DNA of 64,000 nt from Phoenix dactylifera (lineage: Eukaryota > Streptophyta > Magnoliopsida > Arecales > Arecaceae): positions 7,814,585 through 7,878,584 of the forward strand of contig NC_052399.1 in assembly GCF_009389715.1 (NCBI RefSeq), in the 5' to 3' direction. The translations under genes and the position numbers were made by a program. Within the stretch, counting starts at the first letter, position 1. Each line of letters begins with the position of its first letter. Positions 34,701-46,000 of the stretch are shown piece after piece. The notes beneath the pieces were generated by a model. The model made no database searches and had not been told where the DNA came from. It saw only the letters and a list, made by a program, of their open reading frames with translations.

Positions 34701-35619
34701 CAAGGTTTTTAATCTGCATGCAAGTCTAGAAGTGGCATTTTTGTGTTATCAATTTGTTTTGTTGGAAAAAATGATGTCCTTTTGTGGAATTTTACTTTTA
34801 TGTGATTCATTCTAAAAGATCTATTTTCGTTCAAGTAAGGGCTTCTAGCCAATTGAAAGGATCTTCTAATCAATCCATAGATCATTTTGATTCCATTAGA
34901 AATGAGGATCCAGAATATCATATATTTTTGTTTAAGAAACTCTTTAGATTGAAAGTCTCAGTCCTATTATGGAATTTTACTTTTTATGGTAACTTCAAGG
35001 ATCATGTTTGTTTAGGACATTCAAGGAATGTATTATGGATGTTTCAGATTATTAAATAGGGTATGGTATCGAAGGTAAAAATATTTGGAAAGTATGGTTT
35101 TAACAGATGATTGAAAATGAGGCAAACAATGACTGCAGTAATTGGATCCTGTTTGAAGGTAGAGATAATGGAACAGTTGTCTGAACCAAAAAAAAACTCT
35201 TATGGCTGCTTATGTGGATAAGAAAGATACTTTATTTCATAATGCAAAACCTATTATGTCTGCATGTCATGTTAGCATTATGACTACAGTTTTAATTAAA
35301 AACCATATGTCTCCTTAGATATCTTCTGAACTTATCAACTAAACTTATCTTGCAGCTTCCGAGCTACAAGAGGCACAAAAAAATGGAGAAACAAGCCTAT
35401 GAGGAGTGGAAGTCCTCTGTCATTTCTTCTAACAACCAAAACAAAAAAACTGGTGTGCAATCTTATTCATTTGCTGAAAATTATATCCCTGTTATTGCAT
35501 GAAGGATATATCACTAATCTCATTGTTTCCTTTTGACAGCTCCCCTGAAGCCAATGAAGCAAGCGCGACTCAGCTTCACCAAGAAATCCCCCAACTCGAT
35601 AGCATTAGAAGCTTCATAA
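31766..35619 (+). CDS. ORC6: Origin recognition complex subunit 6 (ORC6)
   Basis: ORC6 is part of the nuclear complex that marks replication origins and helps load MCM helicase in G1. Nine coding exons: 31,766-31,885; 31,965-32,011; 32,151-32,255; 33,094-33,205; 33,291-33,353; 33,531-33,618; 33,844-33,935; 35,356-35,452; 35,540-35,619. All introns are GT-AG and the frame closes at 267 residues, close to plant ORC6 length. The product starts [20 protein letters not shown] and contains [20 protein letters not shown], then the TFIIB-like core ([37 protein letters not shown]). The middle domain includes [13 protein letters not shown] and [14 protein letters not shown]. An acidic linker and basic tail end in [15 protein letters not shown]. 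The start was chosen because it begins the conserved MDIS motif and suits exon 1. It looks intact and functional. Confidence 0.95.
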
Positions 35620-35885
35620 GTTTGCAACTCAACTTCACCAAGAAATCCCCCAATTCAATTGCATTAGAAGCTTCATGATATTGCAAGCTTCATATTTGAT
35701 TTCTGAAGAGTTCATTGGCTTCTGAACATCAGCTTATTGTGACTTAATAGTAGGATTATACTTGGCTCCAAAATACTAAGTGGATGCTATTGGTTGCAAC
35801 TCAATAGCATTAGAAGTTTTATGAGATTGCAAGCTTCATATTTGATTTTGGAAGAGTTCAGTGGCTTCATAACATCAGCCTATTG
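35571..35885 (+). repeat. Tandem duplication of the ORC6 last exon in its 3' UTR
   Basis: The final coding segment and stop (35,571-35,629) are repeated at a 59-bp period from 35,630, with the copy ending in TGA. A third, internally deleted copy with the following ~80 bases recurs at about 35,795-35,885. The real stop precedes the copies, so the protein is unaffected. Confidence 0.85.
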
Positions 35886-36261
35886 TCGATTATTTGTTTT
35901 CCTTGATTTTGTTTGTCACTTTTTATATCGAGAATACTCTCCTATGTATCTTCTCCTGAACTCCACTATCTAGATGACTCAATGTTCTATGTTTTTAGTT
36001 TCATAAACACCATGAATTATTGTTCTTTTAAATGTATAGCTATTAACCATAACATAAATTTATTCAAGGTTCATCTCCTGTTCTGTCATATAATGCAGTC
36101 AACTGTGACTGTTTCTAAAGTTGAAGAGGGCGAGTTCTTCACCATTGCCAGCTAATTGGAAAAAGTTGTCATGTATTGTGAGAATTAACAAAATGCTCTG
36201 GTGGAATCCTTGCAAAGCATAAGCATGCATAATATATAGTTATATTTGAGTGAATATGGGT

Positions 36262-36515
36262 TGTTGGATGTAACCTGTATTTTTAAATTGCTTATACTTT
36301 AAAATCCATTTGATTTGGAGATTTCTAGCTTATGTATCAAGTGGTCAAAAAATGGGACAATTTAGATAATATGAAATTATGTATGTTTTTTTAAATCATG
36401 CATAGGCTAAGAGCTTTTAAATTATATAATTTTTAGTATGTAAGCAGTTTATAGATAGTAAATTACATCTAATGGCTCGGATTATTAATGTAGGACTTTA
36501 TGTAGATCCGATCGT
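36262..36515. repeat. Fold-back element, copy 2
   Basis: The left arm (gatgtaacctgtatttttaa..., ...ttctagcttatgtatc) pairs imperfectly with the right arm read in reverse (gatgtaatttactatctata..., ...tcttagcctatgcatg). Same family as 2,672-2,935 and 48,430-48,760. Confidence 0.55.
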
Positions 36516-36689
36516 ATTTGAGTGGATCTACTTGAGTATAGTCTAGTCCAACACTCTATCTCTCTATATATATGTCTACATGCCTGCACATACACTATTG
36601 AGTACTAACCATTTTCTTTTATTCTCTTTTTCTTTAAAAAACTTTTATATCAATACTTGCATACATATATTTGCTTATATATATCGGGT

Positions 36690-38950
36690 TATCCTCGCAT
36701 GCGTTGCGACGATCGTAGCGGAAACACACGCATGGGGTCGTTCATCTCATGAACGTTTTAGTGAATGTAGATTTCAAAAAAATTCTGAAATCTTAAGGAA
36801 AGATTAAAATTACTAATTTGATTAATTTTAGATATTAGAATTCAGAATTGTAAAGATTCTATTTTTACCTTTGAGCGGGTATTTTTTTACCGCAATCTGA
36901 TGATCGATGATTCGGTTCGCTTGAAGCCGCACAATCGTCCGGTTTTTACAGGTATCCACACGAGGTAGATCGCTCCAAGAACCTTGATTTCACAGGGGTG
37001 CTAGCTTTCTTGCAGAGATTTTCTTTTGATGATTGATTTCCTCTCTCTTACAATCAACTCTTTGACTGTTTTGAGAGAAAGAAAAAGGAGGAAGAATAAT
37101 GAGGAACAGGAAGAAGATGGTGCGCCTCTTCTTTTCCCTTTTTCTTGCTCATGGCTGGAGGAGGAAGAGGGTGGGCGGCTGAATCAATGGATTTTCAATG
37201 CTTATCAGCCCTCACGCCTCCCTTCCTTTTATAGGCATCTCATGTCTAGCTAAACAAAGAATAATTTCAATGAGAAATTGTTCCTTGATTCATCCCTCCA
37301 AATTCTTTCCAACCCTTTACTTAAAATGGATTAGAGAGAATCAAGAATAGGCATCAAGGCCTCTCCTTGTGCCGTGTGGCAAGCCAAGAGAAGGAGGAGG
37401 GGCGGACGCCCCTCCTCTTTGGGCGTGGGGATCCAAGAAAGAAAGGAGGGGCGTCTGCCCCTCCTTTCTTTGGGCGTGGTTCAAGGAGGAGGGGCGGACG
37501 CCCCTTCTTCTTTCCTCCCTTTGACTCACACACATGAAGGAAGGGACACTCCCTTCCTTTCATGCATAGATTTCCTAATCTAATTAGGAAACATGTGATT
37601 CCTCTTGATTAATTTAATCCTAATCTAATTAGGACCCAATGTGTCCTCCAAATTAATTCATATGAATCTTAATCCAATTAGGATCTAAATTGGACTTCAT
37701 GAATTAAGTTTCTTATCTAATAAGAAGTTCTAATCAATTAGGACTTCTCATCCTTATCCAATAAGGTTTAAGCCTAATTGATTAAGCCCAATTAAATCAA
37801 TCAAATTGAAATCCAATTGCAAATCCTTCTTTTTTAACTCACTAACTCTTAGTGGGTTAACCCAATTGTCAATCAAATTGACAATCAAGATCATTTTGAT
37901 TCTAAATCGCAATTCAACCATTGGAACGATCCAAACCTATTATGTGTGTGACCTCATAGGTTATATTCTATTTGGTCGTAAGATATATTGTGATATCACA
38001 ATATCATTGAAACTCTTTTTAATGGGTTGAAACAATTTCAACTCTTCTCTTTAGGGTTCACTGATCATCAAGCGAATGTCTTCGAGTTTCACAATCCACT
38101 AGTGACACCTAGCAGCATATAGTAGCAACCCAGCAGAACGGAATAGATGAACCTCTAAGTGCAGTTAGTGTATGATACAGTACCTCTATCGTGGATCCCA
38201 ACAAGATGGAGGTTATGGATAACTCGTCAAATCCCATCGTCTGTTATATGTCAAATTTATTTGACTCAAGTTCGAGATTGGAAAACTCTTTTTCCAAAAC
38301 TGCTCTGGCCAAGGTCTTTCGAACTTAGTCTCATAAATCAAATATGATCACTCCTAATCTATCAAAGTCGATAGATCTCATCTAGATACAACCCTAATCC
38401 GACAATGAACCTACTGCAACCAATTTGCATCACAAGGATCCTTATGGATAGGGCCCATGTTTATGTGCTCGTCAAACTACAGCAACCTCACCGTAAGTAG
38501 CTGAGGTATCGCAGGTCTAAGTACTACTCATACAACTGCAGCATCAAGTAAGTCACTGACGAGTGGATAGACATTCAAGTGACTTCTTGCTTTGGTTATT
38601 CTCAGTATCCGTGTTTTCTAATAAGCACTTGCACAATCACTCCAGTGTCACTACACTGTGGACTCAATACTTTTCCATCAAGGAAAGTGATCTATGCACT
38701 AATTTTATCGGATTGATTATCATCCTTCGTGATGATCCATCAATCAGGAGAAATTTAGGAATTAATTACCTAATGACACATGTCTTAAATTCTTAACTCT
38801 TGAGAATATGTGTTATCATCTTATTAATTTCTAGAACGATTCATGAACACATAATAATATGAATGAAAAGAAAGCCCAATTTTATTAATTAATAAAAAAG
38901 ATCAAGTACAAATTTTAGGTTCCAGAATAATTATAATGCATCTGCCAAAT
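36690..38950. repeat. LTR-like repetitive sequence, possible solo LTR or decayed retroelement
   Basis: A 2.2-kb non-coding block without any long frame. Its composition resembles plant LTR or retroelement untranslated sequence, and it contains GC-rich hairpins at 37,394-37,515 inside AT-rich flanks. Terminal TG/CA and target duplications could not be identified, so this is a tentative call from texture only. Confidence 0.3.
37394..37515. repeat. Cluster of GC-rich perfect hairpins
   Basis: 37,394-37,417 is an 11-bp perfect inverted repeat (gaggaggggcg/cgcccctcctc) with a 2-nt loop. 37,438-37,471 is a 15-bp perfect inverted repeat (aaagaaaggaggggc/gcccctcctttcttt) with the loop GTCT. A third, imperfect copy follows at about 37,484-37,510. 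Confidence 0.85.
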
Positions 38951-38957
38951 TAGCTTT

Positions 38958-39000
<43 letters not shown>

Positions 39001-39201
39001 ATATGGGGTTATGGGAGGTAACAAGAGAACCGTCAGTATTTAAGTTTAACCATAGGTCACTTATTATTATAACTTTAAATTATTTAATAGTATCATAAGT
39101 TCAGCTATTTAACTTTTTGTTCTAAAAGCTTCATACGTGCTAAATTTTGATTTGGTGTCCTTATGGCTAGTATTTGATTTTTTTTTTTAGAGAAAAAAAT
39201 T

Positions 39202-39655
39202 GTGCAAGGTCCTAATATTTGAAATCTATATCATGTTTCTTTGCTATTCCATTTATATACTATTTTAAGCTTATTTTTTTACGTTTTGGCCAAAAGACCT
39301 TTATTTACTTTTTAAGGTTTGACCTTTACTCAAAACTACAATTGCTACATGCTGATAATTTATAAATTATTTCAAAAGTAAAAGTATTTATTGAATTATA
39401 TAAATAATTTAAAGTAAATTACTACAATTTATAAATAATTTATAAATTGTGCAAGGTCCTAATATTTGAAATCTATATCATGTTTCTTTGCTATTCCATT
39501 TATATACTATTTTTAGCTTATTTTTTTATGTTTTGGCCAAAAGACCTTTATTTACTTTTTAAGGTTTAACCTTTACTCAAAACTACAATTGCTACATGCT
39601 AATAATTTATAAATTATTTCAAAAGTAAAAGTATTTATTGAATTATATAAATAAT
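39202..39655. repeat. Direct repeat, 247-bp period, two copies
   Basis: The segment starting gtgcaaggtcctaatatttg at 39,202 recurs at 39,449 almost unchanged for about 207 bp, with a ~40-bp AT-rich joint between copies. It is AT-rich and has no coding content. Confidence 0.92.
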
Positions 39656-41738
39656 AAAAAATAATCATTACAAAGAATGATACTATCTATACTTTTACTG
39701 TAGGAATTTTTTTTTGGTACATCGGCTACTTACACTAATCTCACATGAGCCTAGCCAGCTGAATCCGTAGAAAGAAGACTACACAGTGGCAGAGGGATAG
39801 AAGTATGTTGAGTCTAAAGGATCCTTTCAAAATATTGGGCAGCACATGAGGCGACCCAATCAGCAGCTCTGTTTGCCTCCCAAAATACATGCACGATCCG
39901 GAAAGCACAACACTCCCTCAGCATCAGCCGGATGTCGCCTAGAAGCGGGTGCTATGCCTTCCCCCACCCCACCTCCAGTATGCACTCAATCACCGCCCCC
40001 TTAAGGATGATACACCCAGCTTCTAGCACACATCTCCACGTAGCCTTGAGCTCCGCTTCAAAGGTATACTCCCCTGGCCGCGGTAATCAACCTAGAGGCT
40101 CGGTCCCTGATCACGAATGCCACTCCTACACTATTATCGTCAGCGGGCAAAATACCATCGAAATTCATCTTGAGATGGCTAGGGGGTGGGGACTCCCAAG
40201 ACACAAGGACATGCCTAGGCGCAACACTAGTAGGGAGGGGGTCTTAGGTGTCCCTAGCTATCCCAAATGAATCAGTCTCGGCTGCCTCAGTGACTTCTAC
40301 AGCTCGACGGAGAGCTCTTTCCACAACTAACCTTAGGGGTGTCCTCTTGTCCTCAAAGACTTTGTCATTCCTGTCCAACCAGATGTGATAAGCCAAATAG
40401 ACAGTAGCAATACCCCACCCAATAGTGCTCGACGATCGTATGGCAGACCTTACATGCCGAAGAAGATCCGCAGCTGACGCTGCGGGCTCTAATAGGGAAA
40501 ACGAGGCCCTCCTCCAGACCTGCTCGTGGGCACTTTAGCAAGACATGGCTGACATACTCCACCAAGTCCAGGCAGTCCACACACATCGAGAAAATCCTAA
40601 CTCCTCTCCTAGCCAGCATGCTTCTGGTCGGCAAGCAATCTCGGGCCACCTTCCAAGTGAATAGAGTCACTCGGGGGTAGACCCGCATCCTCTATATCTA
40701 ACCACCATCAAATCGCTTAGAAGTCTCGCCATCTATCATCGCCTCTAAGTTAACTGAACGCATTCTGGCTCTTCTTGTGGTCGCCCAAATCTGTCAGTCT
40801 ACCGCTACTCCATGGGGAAGTGGGATGGCAAGGATCCTCTCGGCTAACTGCGCCTCGATCGTCTCCCTTATCAGCTCCTTGATCAACACCTCAACTCACC
40901 GGCCCTCTTCGAGGATGAGGAGGCCACTGACTTTGAGATGGGCCATTCTCGCCGCGTCGACCAATGTCGGCATCCGGCTAAGCAGTAGCATCACCACCCA
41001 TCTATCCTCTAGCACATCAATGAACTCTGTCCATCACCGATCACTCACTTGACTGCCAGTAGCACTAATAGGACGTGAGAGCAGATATCCCTCTAAATGA
41101 AAGAGCAGTGGTGTCCACCTCGAAAATCTGCCGTCGTCGTGTGTGCTCCATACTTGGCCCTCAATAAGGCACTCCACATGTTGTTAGGCTGTAGGACAAA
41201 CCTAGTGGCGCGTCTCGCAGCTAGTACCTCCCACTTCTCCACTAGCGGCTGAACCCCTAATCCATTCTGTCTGAATGGTTGACCAACCACCTTTCATGCC
41301 ACTAGGTAAATGCCTCCTCTGCCATCCCACCTACCCCAAATGAAGTTCCTGAACATCTGCTCCAAAGACCTCAGTACTGATATTAGAATAAGTGTATTTG
41401 CTAACAAATACATTGGTATTGAGCTCAACACCTCCCGCCCCAAGGTGACTCTGCCCATCATAGAAAGAGTGTCCATCTGCCATCCCTCCAATGTGCATTT
41501 GATACCCAGCTCAACATCAGAGTGGTCGCTACACCAAAGACGACAGCCAGTGATGGGGACCCCCAAATACCTCATAGTGCCCTCTTACTCACCTACCCCT
41601 GGGATCTCTTTGATAGAGGCCTTTGTCTGCAGCTTGATCCTCGGGCTGAAGCATATGGCGGACTTGGCCCTATTCATCTGTTGACCAGAGGCAGAGCAGT
41701 ACCCCTCTAGAATATCTCGTATCACTTTCACCGACCGC

Positions 41739-42244
41739 TAGACTTGGGCACTGGGCCGGGCCGCCCATGGCCCGGCACGGCCCGGCACGAAGCGGGCCGT
41801 GCCTGGCACGGCCCGCTTGCTACAGTACCGGGCTGTGCCTGGCACGGCCCATTCAAGGGGGCCGTGCTGGGTCACGGTTTTTTGGCCCGCGGGCCGAGCC
41901 CGGCACGGCCCATTAGGGCCTGGGCTGGCACGGCCCGCTTCTTGGCCCTCGGGCCAAGCACGGCACGGCCCGTCTCCATTAAAATACCCAAAATACCCCT
42001 CAATTTAGCCCAAAATACTCCTCAATTTAGCCGTTTTTGGACTGTTGGGAGGGGCATTTTTGGAAAAATTCCAAAATAGCCGTTTCCAAAACGGCTATTT
42101 TCTCCCCCCCCCCTCTCCAGACGGGCCGTGCCAGGCACGGCCCGTTTGCGCCCGAGACGGGCCGGGCCAGGCACGGCCCGTTTAGACCCCTGGCCCGGTG
42201 GGCCTGGGCCGGGCCGGCCCGGCACGGCCCGATGCCCAAGTCTA
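41739..42244. mobile_element. hAT-type MITE inserted in the LINE
   Basis: A 506-bp GC-rich element is flanked by perfect 8-bp duplications, ccgaccgc (41,731-41,738 and 42,245-42,252). It has terminal inverted repeats (tagacttgggca at the left end, tgcccaagtcta at the right). An 8-bp target duplication is typical of the hAT superfamily. It contains no transposase and is full of subterminal cggcccggcacgg motifs on both strands, as expected for hAT subterminal transposase-binding repeats. The open frames in it are composition artefacts. Confidence 0.9.
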
Positions 42245-42451
42245 CCGACCGCCTAGTCGCTCGAACCAGCAACAGACAATTGTCGACAAAGAGGAGGTGC
42301 GAATTTGGACTGTCCTCCAAGATCTGAGTCTCTATCGTGCTCCAAAAAGTTCGGGATATCGCATCCAAACACAAAATGAAGAGCAGAGAAGACAACCGAC
42401 AACTCTGACGGTGACCAACCGCAGACTCGAAGAAGTGTGTGGGAGAACCAT

Positions 42452-42530
42452 TTACTAGGATGGCGAAGGATGGAGTGACTGCGGGCAGTTCACTAGGATG
42501 GCGAAGGATGGAGTGACTGCGGGCAAGTTC
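42452..42530. repeat. Tandem duplication in the LINE RT remnant, ~38-bp unit
   Basis: Two adjacent near-identical copies of actaggatggcgaaggatgg and the following gagtgactgcgggcagttc lie within the LINE RT remnant. Confidence 0.85.
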
Positions 42531-42625
42531 TTTATCCGACGACCCAGATGAAGTCTCATTCAATGCAAGGGTTGTAGGCGCCCCACAGATTGCCGGTCTG
42601 AACGAGAATTACCACCATCTTTCCC

Positions 42626-43035
42626 TTAGGGTTAGGGTTTAAAAAATATCTCCAGCTTAATAACGTGGGGCCCGTACACCGATTCTGGTCACTCTCGGCT
42701 AGTCACCCTCAACCCGTCCCTTTTTTTTTTGGGTAAATCAACCCGTCCCTTCTCTCGCGTGGCAACATCGCAGCGCCTTGCCGCCATGTGGACGAGAAAG
42801 ACGGACGACGCTGTATGGAAGGTGACCAGATCCGCAGGCTCATCCAAGGGACCAAAGGGATCATATAAATACCCAGAAGCTCTCCGACTTTAGTTGAGGG
42901 AAAAGAAGCGTTGGCCGGTTCTCTTTTTCCGTTGGCTAAAACCCCAACAACCCCCTCTCCTATATAGCTCCCTCGAACACTCTCTTGCGGCCGCGGGCGG
43001 TCGGTACGGGCGAATTAGGGTTAGGGTTAGGGTTT
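42626..43035 (+). promoter_or_regulatory. NRP gene promoter and leader with telo-boxes
   Basis: TTAGGGTTAGGGTTT occurs at 42,626-42,640 and a three-unit TTAGGG tract ending in GTTT occurs at 43,015-43,035, 18 bp before the ATG. A TATA-like box (tataaata) is at 42,864-42,871. Telo-boxes (AAACCCTAA) are known in promoters and leaders of plant growth and chromatin genes and bind Myb-type telobox factors. Their use here is inferred. Confidence 0.65.
42709..42749 (-). mobile_element. Minute retroposed insert (poly(A) plus 7 nt) with 12-bp duplication
   Basis: A 17-nt insert (42,721-42,737), TTTACCC followed by ten A on the - strand, lies between perfect 12-bp repeats tcaacccgtccc at 42,709-42,720 and 42,738-42,749. 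This looks like a severely 5'-truncated SINE or LINE insertion. It is about 300 bp upstream of the NRP start codon. Confidence 0.75.
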
Positions 43036-43053
43036 GATCGGGCTTTGGGAGAG

Positions 43054-46000
43054 ATGGTGGTGGACAAGGGAAAGAAGGCCAAGGTGGCGGAGCGAGGGGA
43101 GGAGGAGGACTCCGAACACATCGACGGGGAGCTCGTGCTCTCCATAGAGAAGCTCCAGGAGATTCAGGACGAGCTTGAGATGGCAATGGCATCCGTTTTC
43201 TTCTAATCTTTTTGCGACTTTTCGTCTGATTTTTTTTATTTTGTTTTCTGTTTTTCTTTAGTGAGATTTCGGAAGGAATTCGAGCAGCTGTGTGGAATAG
43301 TTAATATCTCAACTGTAGATTCATTGTTGATTCACAAGAAAAGTAACACTGGAAATATATAATTTATTTTTTATTTCCGCTTCAGTTTGATGTTCCGACA
43401 GCTAGGAACTAACAATTCTTGCTATGGAAATCTTGATTTTCAAAACCAAATTTGCTTTTTTGGATCCATCAGTATGATGGATTACCTTTTTTTTTTTTAT
43501 CACAAGGATTTTTCTTGATTTTAGATTTAGTAGTTTATATGGTTTCTAGAATGCGGAAACATGCTATGGTCTCGGTATATTTTTGAAGAATTTAAATTTT
43601 TTATGGAAAAAAATTTAAGCTACAGCCATGAAATTGTGCCTAAAAAAATCATTTTATAATTAATGCCCTCTTATTCTTGAAGTAAGCATAGCTTATAAGT
43701 TATCATTTATTTTGTATATGCTTGCACGAAAAAGAGTTAATTTATTTGTAGTTTGATATCTAAAAGTAGCCGACTATGTTAAAAAGGGACCAATATTCAT
43801 CGGGTAATGTTGTTGGTTGCGTGCTGCTGTTCTTATGAGCGACATCTTTTTTTGTGGTTATGTTTATATTCTTGCACGCATTAAGCTGATTTGCATGACG
43901 TCTATGCTGACTGTCAAACCCTGGCAAATCTAGCATTAAACTCTTTATTTACGAGAGAATAGGGAGGTTCAAGTGCCTTGAAATGTGCACCCCCCTTCTT
44001 CCCTTTCTGATATTCTAATTTTATTTTTTATAGGTCAATGAGGAAGCAAGTGATAAAGTTTTGGAGGTGGAACAGAAATACAATGAGATACGCGGACCTG
44101 TTTACAAGAGGCGGAATGAGATCATCAAATCTATTCCAGACTTCTGGTTGACTGCGGTATGTTTTTGAACTGTAGTTATCCTTCACTTACTTTATTGAAT
44201 TTTTAATTTCTATCGGTAATTAAAACAAATCATTCAAATCCTTTTTCCTCAAATTTGCAGTTTCTGAGCCATCCAGCACTTAGTGATCTTGTGACCGAAG
44301 AAGACCAAAAGGTCTGCTTCCATTGCTGAAAATGTGTTATTGCCCATGACATTTCTTTATCTATACCTGAATTCTTAACTTGCAGATCTTCAAGTACTTG
44401 GAATCGCTAGATGTGGAAGATTTTAAAGATTTGAAGTCAGGCTATTCCATAACTTTTGTGAGTGTTCTTTTTATTTGTCTGTTTGTTCTTTAGCAGAGGA
44501 TTAACTCACCTTCTCCCATCTAATATGTTCAATAACTTGCTTTGTTGGTCTAATATGGTTTATATGATGTTCAGAGCTTCTCCCCTAACCCTTATTTTGA
44601 AGATACAAGCCTTAAAAAGACATATTCCTTCTTTGATAATGGAACCACTAACATAGCGGGTACAGCAATCAGGTGGAAGGAGGAGATGGTAAGGACATTC
44701 TCTTTAAGAACATTGTGCTTTATATTCTGACTTGTCACCTGATGTGAATGGCACAACTAATGTTTCTTCATCACCATAGTTGAAGAATACTGCAAATGGT
44801 GTTGCTCATGAGAAGATTGGAAATAAACGACCCTTTCCTGAGGAAAGGTGGGTTTTTAATCTCCCTATGTTCTTTCTATGTTAATGCAAAGCACTATTAC
44901 TGAGCTTACCAAATTTGCAGTCTTAAATAATATTTACTGCTGTAGCTTAATTGCTATAAATTCTTCTGCATTTATGTGGTCAGATGTGCTTCATATAGCT
45001 GAAGTTTTGGGTTACCCTGCTTACTTTATATTGTGACTTTGGGCATCATTAATGGTATTATAAATGCTTTTAAACCCCATGTTACTTAATCAACCATGGT
45101 ATCTTGGGATACAAGGCTATCTTCTCATTCGCAAATAGCTAGAAATAATATTGTTCTTCCTTGAATTGTCACAAATGGGAATGGGGTAGTGCTGTATTTC
45201 TTTGCTTAGAGCTACTTGATGGGACAATTTAAATTGAAAATTTTGAACATTATGGGATAATCTATTTATCAATGTGGACAAATTAATGTTGCCACTCTAC
45301 ATTATCTACATTGGGACATTTTGGAACCTATTCCACAAGCTCTGTATTCTGTAATATGTATGGATGTGGACGATGATGAAATGATATCAAAATTCAGGAT
45401 TGAGGATTCCTGAACCTAGCCATGTGAAACTATGGAATTTGTAGGCAGGAATCAACACATGGTGCCCTTGTTACATGAGTGTCTCATATGCATGAAGAAA
45501 GCTAACATGTTGGTGAGTTTGCTAGTGAAATTAGTGCATAATGCACATTTTGTTACCATTGGAGTGATGTAGATTTGTGCTAATTCTCTGGAAGTTGATC
45601 TCCAAGTAGCAATTTGATGTAGTCTATGCCCATCCATTGATTCACATCTGGATGGAAACATTTTTTTATGTTAGAGATGGCAAGTAGCATTCTAATGCAT
45701 TATGAGGGATGCTAATAATTTGAGACACGTCGCTAATTAGGGGCTTTGGAAATGTTATGTGGGCAGAACATCTTACCTCTTTTCTATGTTAGCATCTTTT
45801 GTATTCTTAATTTCATTTATCCCCACTTATTGGTTGTTAAGCAAGGGCGGATCTTGGAATGCTTTTCTTTTCTTTTCTTTTTCTTTTGTTTTTTGAAGGG
45901 ACGGCGTGGGGCAAAGAAAAGGTAAATTAAAATTCTTGTAGAGGCAAGGGCCTCCACCGTAAAAGGTGGGTACTAAACAATGGATGGAGCTTATAAAAAG

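Larger units (their letters stand above)
39707..42563 (-). pseudogene. L1-type LINE remnant (RT, zf-RVT, RNase H), split by a MITE
   Basis: On the - strand from the right it encodes an RT fragment (SPTHFFESAVGHRQSC, SSLLFILCLDAISRT, SHLLFVDNCLLLVRATRRS). FVDN stands where the catalytic FADD is usual, so RT is dead. After the MITE come MRYLGVPITGCRL and FRNFIWGRWDG, then GLGVQPLVEKWEVLAARRA and the zf-RVT block (VTLFTWKVARDCLPTRSMLA, CLDLVEYVSHVLLKCPRA). The 3' part keeps LINE RNase H traces (NFDGILPADDNSVGVAFVIRD; VHVFWEANRAADWVAS) with stops. A 9-nt poly(A) tail at 39,707-39,715 marks its 3' end. The 5' end is missing and no target duplication was found. Confidence 0.88.

Noticed and set aside
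35540..35619. Possible PCNA-interacting (PIP) motif in the ORC6 tail (QARLSFTKK)
   Set aside because: The Gln and Leu are in place but the two aromatic residues required at the end are missing.
41744..42458. Pro/Gly/Arg-rich frames on both strands
   Set aside because: Composition artefacts of the GC-rich MITE and flanking LINE.
43015..43035. Interstitial telomere tract
   Set aside because: Only three TTAGGG units of a non-plant telomere phase ending in GTTT, right at a gene leader. A telo-box is the better explanation.
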